A DNA stretch of 31,997 nt, from contig JAKEEV010000592.1 of NCBI GenBank assembly GCA_022616395.1, positions 1-31,997 of the forward strand, written 5' to 3'. Position numbers and translations under genes: made by a program. The stretch is from Planctomycetia bacterium. Its GTDB lineage: Bacteria; Planctomycetota; Planctomycetia; Gemmatales; Gemmataceae. Within the stretch, counting starts at the first letter, position 1. Every line of letters begins with the position of its first letter. Positions 6,788-14,265 of this stretch are shown here, piece after piece. Under the pieces are notes generated by a model. It did no database searches. It saw only the letters and a program-made list of their open reading frames with translations, and had not been told where the DNA came from.

Positions 6788-8089
6788 TCACTTCTTCTGC
6801 GGGATCAACTCCAGCGCGAGCAGTTTGCCCTTTCCGCGCACATACAGCAACCCGTTGCTCAGCACCGGAGAGGCCCAGCACGGGTATTCCAGCCCCGGCA
6901 CTTCGTACTTCGACACTTCCTCGAACTTTGTTGAATTCACCTTGATAAGCGACAGGTCGCAATACTCCGACAGGCAGATGAAGTGCCCGTCAATCAGTGT
7001 GAGGCTGCATCGCGTGGTGCGCTTCTGTCTCCATTTGAGATCGCCGGTCGCCAACTCGATGCAGCGAAGGTCTCCGTCCTCGGTGTGTCTGCCGCTGCTG
7101 CCATAGACGAATCCATCGACGTGAATCGGCGTGTTCCAGTGACACATGAGCGACTTGTCGAGTCGATCCTTCTCCCGGTCGGTCCATATTTCTTTCGGCT
7201 TGCCACCCTTGAGGTCGATGAACGCACTACCGACGCCATACGCTTCCGTGAGCAGTACCTTGTCGCCGACAATCACCGGGTTGCTCGCGTTGACGCTCTC
7301 CTCGCCCTTCGTGCGCCACGGATAGCGAAAATCGACTTTCCCCGTCTGTGGATCGAAGCCCATCAACCCTCCGCGAGCGAAATACAGGCACGTCTTCTTC
7401 CCGTTGATCGTGGTAATGGTTGGGCTGGCGTAGCTTGCGAGTTCGTCGCCGGTTGTCCACTTCACTTCACCCGTCTTCTTGTTGAAGGCGACTATCGCGG
7501 TGCCGTTGGGTTTTGCGTTGCGCAGGTCGAGCGGTCGCGGACCTTTCGGGCTTCCGCCGACGGGCACAAGGAGCAAATTGCCATCGACCACCGGCACGCT
7601 CCCAACTCCGAAAAAGTTCTGGTGGAAGAAGAACTTCGCCTTCGTTTCGACCTTCCACACCTCTTTCCCATCGGCCGTCTTCACGCAGCACAGCACGCCT
7701 TCGGGACCGTAGAGATACACGCGGTCGTCATCCACGACCGGAGACGCACGCGGGCCGGGGTCGTAGTTGAAGTAGTCTTCGTAGGTTGTGGCGTACTCGT
7801 ACTTCCAAAGTTCCTTGCCGGTGGTCGCGTCTCGCGCGGTGAGTCGAATGTTGTCCCCGAAGCGGTCACAGTGGTAGAGCTTCCCCGTGGCAACGACCGG
7901 AGGAGCGTATCCGCGGCCGAGATCGCATTCCCAGACTTTGCGCAGACCTTTCTCAGGCCACGGCTTGATGATGCCCTTTTCGGTGGACACACCATCGCGA
8001 GTCGGGCCGAGGAATGTCGGCCAATCAGCCGCGTGCAGTGTGAGAGCGAGTGTGAGTGTGAGCGAAATGGCGACGAGGAATCGGTGCAT
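6788..8089 (-). CDS. Exported PQQ-type beta-propeller protein
   Basis: A 433-residue secreted protein. Residues 1-21 are a signal peptide (MHRFLVAISLTLTLALTLHA, then cleavage). The mature part starts with ADWPTFLGPTRDGVS, the opening seen in many planctomycete PQQ-binding-like propeller proteins, and contains repeated blade motifs such as TGKELWKYEY, DGKEVWKVET, TGEVKWTTGD, TGKVDFRYPW and TGDLKWRQK, as in PQQ-dependent dehydrogenases and BamB. No catalytic quinoprotein signature is seen, so a structural or binding role is likely. The hydrophobic core of the signal peptide is encoded by CTCACACTCACACTCGC, the same sequence as the intergenic repeat arms at 707-727 and 8253-8268. GGAG lies seven bases before the ATG. 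Confidence 0.9.
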   Translation of the reverse strand: MHRFLVAISLTLTLALTLHAADWPTFLGPTRDGVSTEKGIIKPWPEKGLRKVWECDLGRGYAPPVVATGKLYHCDRFGDNIRLTARDATTGKELWKYEYATTYEDYFNYDPGPRASPVVDDDRVYLYGPEGVLCCVKTADGKEVWKVETKAKFFFHQNFFGVGSVPVVDGNLLLVPVGGSPKGPRPLDLRNAKPNGTAIVAFNKKTGEVKWTTGDELASYASPTITTINGKKTCLYFARGGLMGFDPQTGKVDFRYPWRTKGEESVNASNPVIVGDKVLLTEAYGVGSAFIDLKGGKPKEIWTDREKDRLDKSLMCHWNTPIHVDGFVYGSSGRHTEDGDLRCIELATGDLKWRQKRTTRCSLTLIDGHFICLSEYCDLSLIKVNSTKFEEVSKYEVPGLEYPCWASPVLSNGLLYVRGKGKLLALELIPQKK

Positions 8090-8110
8090 GCGGTGGCTCC
8101 AGTGCTTCGC

Positions 8111-8268
8111 AAGTGGCTAGTGCAAGTGGTTAGTGGTTAGTGAAGAATAAAGTGGTTAGTGGATGGTGGCTAGTGGTTAGCGAAAGGCAGAAGACCAGAA
8201 GCGTGCTTGGCTCTGGTCTTCTGTCTTCTTGCCTTCACTCTTCTTGTCTTTTCTCACACTCACACTGC
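8111..8268. repeat. Heptamer tandem repeats plus CAGAAGACCAG/CTGGTCTTCTG hairpin
   Basis: The gap between two minus-strand genes holds GTGGTTA/GTGGCTA heptamers (8111-8180). They are followed by a perfect 11-base inverted repeat, CAGAAGACCAG (from 8188) and CTGGTCTTCTG (to 8223), with CTTGGCT in the loop, and then by CTCACACTCACACT at about 8253-8268. The last two parts are shared with the element at 636-727, so the region is a second copy of that dispersed family joined to a heptamer array. Confidence 0.85.
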
Positions 8269-8283
8269 GAGCGCAGCGAGCCG

Positions 8284-10062
8284 TCAGCGGCCGCCGACGA
8301 ACAGTCCGCCGTCGAAGCCGGCGAATGGTACGAACTCCGACAGTGGAGCCTTGAGGCGGCCTGTATGGAAGACGCGCACCGGGCTACCTTTCAAACCCAA
8401 CCCCGGCGCGGTGACAACGTGGCTCTGAGCGCTCATCGCGACCCGCACACCGCCGCGGAAGCGCTCGTCGTAAGCCAGCCATTCAACCAGTACCTTGCCC
8501 TTCGTGTCGAAAACGCGGACGAGCGGAACGGCTCCCGCATCGAGTCCGATCACCGGGTTCGCCTGACCGTTGCCGGTCACATCCGCGCCGGCGATGAACG
8601 CCCCTCCGCGATACTTGTTGTCCACGGCGGGAAATTCGGCCAACACCTCGCGATTCTTCCCGTTGAACACCTTCACCGTGGTCACCATGTTGGTGCTGGG
8701 ACCGTTGACCGTGAGCAGGTCGGGAGTCCCATCGCCGTTCACATCGCCCCAACCAAGACGCACGCCGCCGGTCACCTTTTGGTCATGAACGAAGAAGCTG
8801 TCGATCTCTTTCCCTTGAGCAAGATCGAACACTTTCACGTGCTGCGTGCCTTCGGCAGTGACGGCCACAACCGAGCGGCCGTCGCGCATGAGATCCAGAG
8901 CAGCGACGTGAAGCCCATTCGTCCAGTTCTGGAAGGGGATAAACTCGACGAGCAAGTTCATGTCGCGGCCATCGAAGACTCGCACCGGCAGCGCGACTTT
9001 CACTTTCGCCGGACCAGGAGCAACCACCAGTTCCGGCGCGCCATCGCCATTGAGGTCGGCCATGTCCACGCGGACGCCTCCGGTGAAGTTCTTGTCGTAA
9101 GCCAGGAAGTTGTGAGCCACCGTGCCCTTCCCATCAGCGAACACCGTGACACGCGGGTGCGCTCCGGTATCGGCACCCACGGCGAAGGCGAATCGCTTGC
9201 CGTTTGGCGGAAGGGGAATCGGATTCGGGTTCGCGGGGCTGGGAGAAAGGTTCAACAGAGTCCCCATGCGACGATGAAGCCCATCCACGCGCACCGACTG
9301 GTTCTGGATAGCCGGAGGGACGACACGCAGTCGACCGAACAGCGTGACGGCTTCCGACCAGCGATCCACCATCGCCAGATATGTGGCCTTGATTAGCTCC
9401 GCGTCGGCATCGTCACGCACACGACGAGAGAGTAAGCGGGCCTCACGAGCGTACGAACCGAGTACGCGTTCCAGCGTCCGGTCGTTGCCACCGATCAACT
9501 CGCCAACGAGAATTCGCAAATCTTCGGTGTTGTCGTCAATCGACTCGGCCAGCCGGATTAACCGTCGTTTACCGCGAGTTGGATCGTTATCGCCAGCGCC
9601 CAGAGCCGCGGCGAGTTGGTGGAAGCTGATCTCCGCGCGCCCCAGCGAACCCGCTGTCGCTTGTTTTGCCGCCGGGGCTTTGTTGATCGTTGCGGCCAGT
9701 GAGCCGAGCGACTTCTCCACATCCGAGAAGGCCGCGAAGAGCTTGTCCTTCCCCGCGCCCCGGCGAACGAGTTGATCGAGTCCGACTGTTTGCAGAAGCG
9801 CGTTATCCACTTGCGTGTTGATGGCCTTTTTCTGAGCCGGGGTCAGTTTCGCGGCGGCTACATCTGTCTTGACCGCTTCCAGATCGAGAGCTAACTGCCC
9901 GGTCCAGCGCGAAACGGACGACTGGAAGAACTGACCCTGCATTCCGCCGAACTGCTTGAACTGAACTGGTGGCTTTCCGCCGGGCTGGAGGGGCTGCGAT
10001 TGCACAAGTGCCGCAATGCCCGCAGTGAGTGCGATTGCCGCACCGAAACGGAATCGTGTCAT
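8284..10062 (-). CDS. Exported FG-GAP/VCBS-repeat protein
   Basis: A 592-residue secreted protein. The first 25 or so residues form a signal peptide (MTRFRFGAAIALTAGIAALV). Residues about 30-285 are helical and unrecognised. From about 290 on there are repeated FG-GAP-type blades of an integrin-like propeller, each with a calcium-type loop: DLNGDGAPEL, DVNGDGTPDL and DVTGNGQANP, alternating with VRVFDG or VKVFDL strands. By family knowledge this is a surface or periplasmic binding module. GAGG lies five bases before the ATG. It is upstream of the PQQ-type propeller gene on the same strand, separated by 194 bases of repeats. Confidence 0.88.
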   Translation of the reverse strand: MTRFRFGAAIALTAGIAALVQSQPLQPGGKPPVQFKQFGGMQGQFFQSSVSRWTGQLALDLEAVKTDVAAAKLTPAQKKAINTQVDNALLQTVGLDQLVRRGAGKDKLFAAFSDVEKSLGSLAATINKAPAAKQATAGSLGRAEISFHQLAAALGAGDNDPTRGKRRLIRLAESIDDNTEDLRILVGELIGGNDRTLERVLGSYAREARLLSRRVRDDADAELIKATYLAMVDRWSEAVTLFGRLRVVPPAIQNQSVRVDGLHRRMGTLLNLSPSPANPNPIPLPPNGKRFAFAVGADTGAHPRVTVFADGKGTVAHNFLAYDKNFTGGVRVDMADLNGDGAPELVVAPGPAKVKVALPVRVFDGRDMNLLVEFIPFQNWTNGLHVAALDLMRDGRSVVAVTAEGTQHVKVFDLAQGKEIDSFFVHDQKVTGGVRLGWGDVNGDGTPDLLTVNGPSTNMVTTVKVFNGKNREVLAEFPAVDNKYRGGAFIAGADVTGNGQANPVIGLDAGAVPLVRVFDTKGKVLVEWLAYDERFRGGVRVAMSAQSHVVTAPGLGLKGSPVRVFHTGRLKAPLSEFVPFAGFDGGLFVGGR

Positions 10063-10248
10063 GATGTCCTCGCGAGTTCCAGACAGGCGACGAGCGCGAT
10101 TCCTGCGCCTTCAACGATTGTATCGCCACCAGAACGGCCCCGCGCTAACTGCTTGCGCGAAAAGCCCGAACCCTTCGGCTCACGGCTGACCGACTTCCTC
10201 ACACCCATCTACAATTCGCCTCATCACCTATCTGAACTGAGGTTCCCA

Positions 10249-11283
10249 ATGGTCCGCGCGCGGCAGGCTGTTATCACCGAGCCATACAAGACCGGAGTTC
10301 GCGAAGTCGAGATTCCCGATCCGGCCTCGAACCAGATTCTGATCGCCGCGGAGTATTCCGCCCTCAGCGCGGGCACGGAACTCGCGGTCTACACCGGCAC
10401 ACATCAGTGGCTCAAAGACCCCGCGATGCCCGACTGGAAGTTCCCATTCCGTTCGGGTTACTCTGCGGCCGGGCGCGTGCTCCAAGTGGGCAAAGACTTC
10501 CCCGGTAACTTTGCCGAAGGCGACCGCGTGAGCTTCCCCGGCAATCACGCGTCGGCCGAACTGCTGACCGTTGGGCACGAGCGCTGTCGCGTGTGGAAAT
10601 TGCCCGACAACCTCTCTTTCGACAAAGCATCAGTGGCGTGTATCGCGCGTTACGGACTGGGTGCTTCGGTGCGCGCGGGATTAACGCTCGGTCGTAGCGC
10701 AGCGGTGTTGGGGCTGGGCATTATCGGGCAGTTCTCGCTTCGCTGCTTGCTCGCGGCCGGTGCTGGGCCAGTCGTCGGCATCGACGCGGTGAAGATGCGT
10801 CGAGAAGCGGCTCAGGCGGCCGGAGCGGAACATGTGATTGATCCGACCGCAGGAGATGTGAAGCAACAGTTAAGCGCGTTTCTTGGCACGAAGGGCGCGG
10901 AGATTGTTGCGGATGCGACCGGCGTGCCGGATGCCATACCGACCGCAATGAGCCTCGCGTGTGATGCGGGGCAAGTGGTGGTTGTCGGTAGCCCGCGTGG
11001 GCGAGCGAAGGAAGTGAACTTCTACGACGACTTGCACCGCAGATACATCGAAGTGACAGGCGCTCACGGGAACATGCTCTTTGAACCGGCCCACACGCGA
11101 CTCGCGGGAGCCTGGGACATCGACAAGGCTCAGAAGTGGCTGTTGCGTCAACTCGCGGCCGGACGACTGAGCCTCGCGGGTCTTGTCACGCACACCATCA
11201 CGCCGGACCAACTTGGAAGCGCCTACGAGGGGCTACTCAAGGACAAGGACAATTACCTCGGCGTCCTGATGAAGTGGGTGTAA
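10249..11283 (+). CDS. Medium-chain (MDR) dehydrogenase-like oxidoreductase without zinc ligands
   Basis: A 344-residue member of the medium-chain dehydrogenase/reductase family. The N-terminal GroES-like domain runs to about 150 and the Rossmann domain follows with VLGLGIIGQ (about 153-161), then VGIDAVKMRREAAQAAGAEHVID, which suggests NAD preference from the aspartate. The usual zinc-site motifs are altered: the position of the first cysteine ligand reads SALSAGTEL, and the GHE motif is replaced by RSGYSAAG. This resembles the BchC-like and similar branches, so a zinc-dependent alcohol dehydrogenase is unlikely. The ATG at 10249 has GAGG six bases upstream; the longer open frame to 10000 overlaps the divergent neighbour and is not used. 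Confidence 0.85.
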   Translation: MVRARQAVITEPYKTGVREVEIPDPASNQILIAAEYSALSAGTELAVYTGTHQWLKDPAMPDWKFPFRSGYSAAGRVLQVGKDFPGNFAEGDRVSFPGNHASAELLTVGHERCRVWKLPDNLSFDKASVACIARYGLGASVRAGLTLGRSAAVLGLGIIGQFSLRCLLAAGAGPVVGIDAVKMRREAAQAAGAEHVIDPTAGDVKQQLSAFLGTKGAEIVADATGVPDAIPTAMSLACDAGQVVVVGSPRGRAKEVNFYDDLHRRYIEVTGAHGNMLFEPAHTRLAGAWDIDKAQKWLLRQLAAGRLSLAGLVTHTITPDQLGSAYEGLLKDKDNYLGVLMKWV

Positions 11284-11294
11284 CCGAGTTGTGA

Positions 11295-11362
11295 GACCCA
11301 GCCAGCTAATGCCGGCGGTTCGACAAAGTCCCGTCGAACCGCCGGCATTAGCCGGCTGGGTC
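11295..11362. terminator. Long palindrome at a convergent junction, possible bidirectional terminator
   Basis: Two 30-base arms (11295-11324 and 11333-11362) with one mismatch and an eight-base loop: GACCCAGCCAGCTAATGCCG and onward on the left, its inverse complement on the right. It begins 12 bases after the dehydrogenase stop and ends 17 bases before the stop of the opposing lipoprotein gene. A very stable hairpin would form in either transcript. There is no T-run, so termination is inferred from position. Confidence 0.6.
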
Positions 11363-11378
11363 AGCCAAACTATCCTTC

Positions 11379-12836
11379 CTACTCCTCGACTTCGATCCTC
11401 AGAGCTGGTCGGCCGAACTTGGCGGCTTCCCCCGCGCCTTGTTTGGTGACCTTCGATCCGCGAACGTGCATAAACCTCAGCTTCGGAGCCGGAGCGAGCG
11501 CCTTCGCGCCCGCGTCTGTGAGTTCTGTCTCCAAAAACCACACCGAGATCAGTTCGGGATGACTCCCCAACAGTTTCGCCGTTTCGTCACCGACCTTACA
11601 CTTGGTCAGATCCAACTGCGTCAACTTGTTCAGTTGCTTGAGTGACGTGAGTCCCCTGTCCGTCACGGAGCAATCTCGTAGAGCGAGGTTCGTCAGCCCG
11701 GCGAACTTCCCCAGATGCGCTCCTCCTGAGTCGTCGAATGAAGTGGACGAGAGGTTCAACTTTCTCAGCTTCGGCCACGCGGGGAACTTGGCGAACCCGC
11801 TGCCGGTGACGGCAGTCGATTCCAGATCGAGTTCCTGGAGCGAGTCCAGGAACTCCAGCGTGCCTAGCCCGGCGTCCGTGAGGGAAGTTTTCTGGAGGTT
11901 CAGATGCGCGAGGGTCTTCAGTCGGCCAAATGTCGGCATTGCTCCATCACCGACCTCGGTGTTCGCGCATTCGAGGTGAGTTAACTTCTGCGTGCGGATC
12001 AGATGCCGAGCGCCAACGTCAGTGATTCGTGTGGAACTGACGTTGAGACGCTCAAGAACCGGAAGGTTGGCGACAGCATCCATGCCTGAGTTATCGAATC
12101 GGGTGCCGGATGCTTCCACCACGCGCAGCTTGACCCAGCCGGGGTTCTTGAAGGCGGCTCCCGCCATGATGCTGCCGTCGAGACCGAGGAAGTGCAGGGC
12201 GGGGAGCGTACTGAGTTCGCCAAGGCCCTTGTCGGTCACTCTCGTGCGCAACAAACGGACTTCTTCGAGCTTCTTGCATTGACTGATCGGCTGACAGGGC
12301 GAGTCCATGATTGCGGTCTCGACGACCGTGAGCGCTTTGAGTCGCGGGAGTTGCGGGAGCACCACCAGACCCGGCCCTTTCACATTGGGACACTTGACGA
12401 CCATGAGCGATTCCAGGTAGTCGAAGCCCGCGAGGTGCTTGAAGGCGTCATCGGTGATCTTCTTGCCTTCCAGAGTCAGCCCGACGATGCACTTGACGCC
12501 CTTGAGACTCGCCAGAACTTGCTCAGCGTTGGCATCGCCCCTGATCTCGAGAAGGTAACCGCCATTGTCCTGTGGTCCGTGGGACCTGACGTCTTCCGTT
12601 GTGAGATCTTCGAGGCGCTTGATGTCCGCTTCGGTAACTGGAACGACATCCGAGGGCGGCGGCTGAACGTCGTTGGGTTTTTCCTCAACTGGCGGATCGG
12701 GTGGCTTCGGAATCACGACCGGCGGAACCGGCTTCTGTCCGACCTGCTCGACCGGAGTCGGTTCGGTCTTCGCTCCACACCCGGCGAACACCAGGAGAGA
12801 GAACAGCGCCGCGAAGGAAAGAAGTCTGGCGCTCAT
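11379..12836 (-). CDS. Leucine-rich-repeat lipoprotein
   Basis: A 485-residue lipoprotein of the ribonuclease-inhibitor-like leucine-rich-repeat type. The N-terminus is a lipoprotein signal ending in LLVFAGC, after which the cysteine would be lipidated. A proline-rich linker follows (about 28-65, PPVVIPKPPDPPVEE). From about 110 there are about a dozen repeats of 23-25 residues with patterns such as LTHLECANTEVGDGAMPTFG and LDLESTAVTGSGFAKFP, typical of planctomycete surface proteins. Two in-frame ATGs are present at 12842 and 12836. GGGG lies eight bases before the second and only two before the first, so I chose 12836. A binding function in the envelope is likely; the ligand is unknown. Confidence 0.88.
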   Translation of the reverse strand: MSARLLSFAALFSLLVFAGCGAKTEPTPVEQVGQKPVPPVVIPKPPDPPVEEKPNDVQPPPSDVVPVTEADIKRLEDLTTEDVRSHGPQDNGGYLLEIRGDANAEQVLASLKGVKCIVGLTLEGKKITDDAFKHLAGFDYLESLMVVKCPNVKGPGLVVLPQLPRLKALTVVETAIMDSPCQPISQCKKLEEVRLLRTRVTDKGLGELSTLPALHFLGLDGSIMAGAAFKNPGWVKLRVVEASGTRFDNSGMDAVANLPVLERLNVSSTRITDVGARHLIRTQKLTHLECANTEVGDGAMPTFGRLKTLAHLNLQKTSLTDAGLGTLEFLDSLQELDLESTAVTGSGFAKFPAWPKLRKLNLSSTSFDDSGGAHLGKFAGLTNLALRDCSVTDRGLTSLKQLNKLTQLDLTKCKVGDETAKLLGSHPELISVWFLETELTDAGAKALAPAPKLRFMHVRGSKVTKQGAGEAAKFGRPALRIEVEE

Positions 12837-12967
12837 GAGCATCGCCCCAGAGGAATTGTCGGAAGCAGGTTGTTGAAACGAGTCTATTGAAACACAGAAC
12901 TGCCACAGGTGGAAGCGACTGGCTGCGAGGTGATGGTGCTCGACGTTGAAACCCGCCGCGGCTTTTG

Positions 12968-13025
12968 TTGGAGTCCCGCCTTTAGGCGGTCTGAGCTGAA
13001 GAACCGGCTAAAGCCGGGACTCCAA
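12968..13025. repeat. Paired hairpins, GGAGTCCC family
   Basis: TTGGAGTCCCG and CGGGACTCCAA form the outer pair. Each arm also carries its own mini-hairpin: CCGCC-TTTA-GGCGG on the left and CCGGC-TAAA-GCCGG on the right. This lies in a 913-base stretch (12837-13749) with no intact gene, which otherwise holds the WD40 remnant and two more palindromes. Confidence 0.85.
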
Positions 13026-13086
13026 CTCAAAACCAAGATTCAACGGAACAAGCTACTGGAAGTTGGTTGCTCCTCGCGAGTCGCCT

Positions 13087-13209
13087 TCACCCATCCACAT
13101 CCCAGACCACGATCTTTCCGTTCGTGCCGGTCGCGGTCGCGAGCAACTGCCCGTCTGGGCTGAACGCCAGCGAGCGAACCTTCCCCTTGTGTGCTTGCCA
13201 GACGAACAT
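13087..13209 (-). pseudogene. Remnant of a WD40-repeat gene (C-terminal end)
   Basis: Reading the minus strand from an ATG at 13209 to a TGA at 13087-13089 gives a 40-residue peptide that contains one almost complete WD40 repeat: KGKVRSLAFSPDGQLLATAT followed by GKIVVWDVDG. The order of V-SLAFSPDG-LLATA-...-VVWD is the hallmark of the repeat. It is preceded in frame by FVW, the end of a previous blade. Upstream of about 13215 the similarity stops, so the rest of a multi-blade protein is missing. The frame is intact and ends in a stop codon, so it is the tail of a deleted gene. A GGAG lies a few bases before the ATG, so a 40-residue product cannot be excluded, but a single blade would not fold as a propeller. 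Confidence 0.75.
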
Positions 13210-13293
13210 CACCGTTCTCCGCGAAGTCTGCCCCTGTTGTTTCAACACAACACCCAAAGTAACCAGTCAATGCGATCCCGGATAAGTCCCTTT

Positions 13294-13330
13294 CTTGGTA
13301 AGTCGGGCCAACCTGTCCCAACTTACCAAG
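13294..13330. repeat. Short hairpin
   Basis: CTTGGTAAGTCGGG pairs with CCCAACTTACCAAG across a nine-base loop with one mismatch. It lies in the gene-free stretch beside the WD40 remnant and is not related by eye to the other families. Confidence 0.7.
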
Positions 13331-13533
13331 TTTCCCACTTCTCCCACGCAATTCGACCTGACCGCCACCGCCTTACTTCCCGCATTTTCCGACCGCTCCG
13401 TGATTCCGATCTTCCCGATTCGCGCTACGCTTGTGGAGTGAAACTGCCCCAAAAGATGTGCCTTCCGGAGAATTCATTCTCCCAATTCCCTGACAGGCGT
13501 GGTATCATCCGCGGGATGACCCGCCAGCGTCGT

Positions 13534-13623
13534 CCCAAGTTGCGATTGGTGTGTAACTGGTGTTCGGGTCGAAAGACACTGAAAACACGACCCGAACACC
13601 AGACACACCAATCGCAACTTGGG
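13534..13623. repeat. Long near-perfect palindrome
   Basis: Left arm 13534-13571 (starts CCCAAGTTGCGATTGGTGTG) and right arm 13588-13623 (its inverse complement) differ only by two extra bases in the left arm. The loop is 16 bases. It lies about 130 bases before the small gene at 13753. There is no coding support across it, although frames on both strands are open by chance. Confidence 0.9.
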
Positions 13624-13752
13624 ATGAGGGATCAACGGCGGGACTCCTCTCCCAGCCATCACAGAAACTCGCGCCCGTGCCGGAGGCTCCGGTGCCCGTG
13701 TTGCCGGCCTTGTGCTGGCGGTTCCTTTCCTTCATTTCTTTGTGGTGTCGTG

Positions 13753-14022
13753 ATGACCGATCTCGAACAAGGCGAACTGCGCGTCGTGGTGCCGGTTGGG
13801 TTTTTGCTCGCGGAGCCGCAAGAGGTCACTGTTTCGGTGGACCGGCCAGGAGGCGCTCCGCTGCCCGTGAGGCTTCAACTGATCCCGGCTCAACCAGTTC
13901 CCGTTGCCGCGCCGGCTTCCGTTTCCGAACCCACGCCCCTGAACATTGGGTGGAACAAGCGCTCGAAACTCGTCGATCCCGATGACGCTTTCCTCGAACC
14001 CGAATACGGCGGCAGCGACTGA
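13753..14022 (+). CDS. Small protein of unknown function
   Basis: An 89-residue protein, MTDLEQGELRVVVPVGFLLA at the start, that I do not recognise. The first half reads as alternating beta strands (LRVVVPVGFLL, EVTVSVDRPG, PVRLQLIP), followed by a proline-rich linker and a polar end, WNKRSKLVDPDDAFLEPEYGG. The frame is open a long way upstream, but that part crosses the palindrome at 13534-13623 and is not protein-like. A GTG directly precedes the ATG and could also serve as start. No ribosome binding site is clear. There is no evidence linking it to the following cluster beyond strand. Confidence 0.5.
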   Translation: MTDLEQGELRVVVPVGFLLAEPQEVTVSVDRPGGAPLPVRLQLIPAQPVPVAAPASVSEPTPLNIGWNKRSKLVDPDDAFLEPEYGGSD

Positions 14023-14031
14023 CAAGCTTCA

Positions 14032-14136
14032 GAAGCGCGGAACGCGGAACTCGGAACGCGGAATGAAAGACAGAATCACCTGCCGTTTTTGTCTTCGTTC
14101 CGCGTTCCGAGTTCCGCGTTCCGCGTTCCGCGCTTC
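14032..14136. repeat. GGAACGC heptamer inverted repeat
   Basis: The left arm (14032-14071) reads GAAGCGCGGAACGCGGAAC and onward through GGAACTC and GGAACGC units to AAAGAC. The right arm (14091-14136) is its inverse complement with one extra GTTCCGC unit. It lies 9 bases after the small gene and 130 bases before the cytochrome/DUF1549 gene. The seven-base periodicity links it in style to the arrays at 1177-1266 and 8111-8180. The remaining 14137-14265 shows nothing I can assign. Confidence 0.88.
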
Positions 14137-14265
14137 CTTCATTTCCGTTGCCGCGGCGTTCGATTCGTGGCACAATTGCATTTGCTTGACTTCCCGCCGG
14201 TTCTCCGGGTGACTCCCGGCTTGCCACCATTGGCGCTTGCGCCACGCCTCACTGGAAGCCGCACC

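Noticed and set aside
6983..8140. Long plus-strand frame of 385 aa opposite the PQQ-type propeller gene
   Set aside because: It is the antisense shadow of a gene with clear signal peptide and blade motifs.
8140..9396. Long plus-strand frame of 418 aa opposite the FG-GAP gene
   Set aside because: It is the antisense shadow; the minus strand has the calcium-loop repeats.
13063..13752. Upstream extension of the small gene at 13753 to a 319-aa protein
   Set aside because: The frame crosses a WD40 remnant on the other strand and a long palindrome, and its composition is not protein-like.
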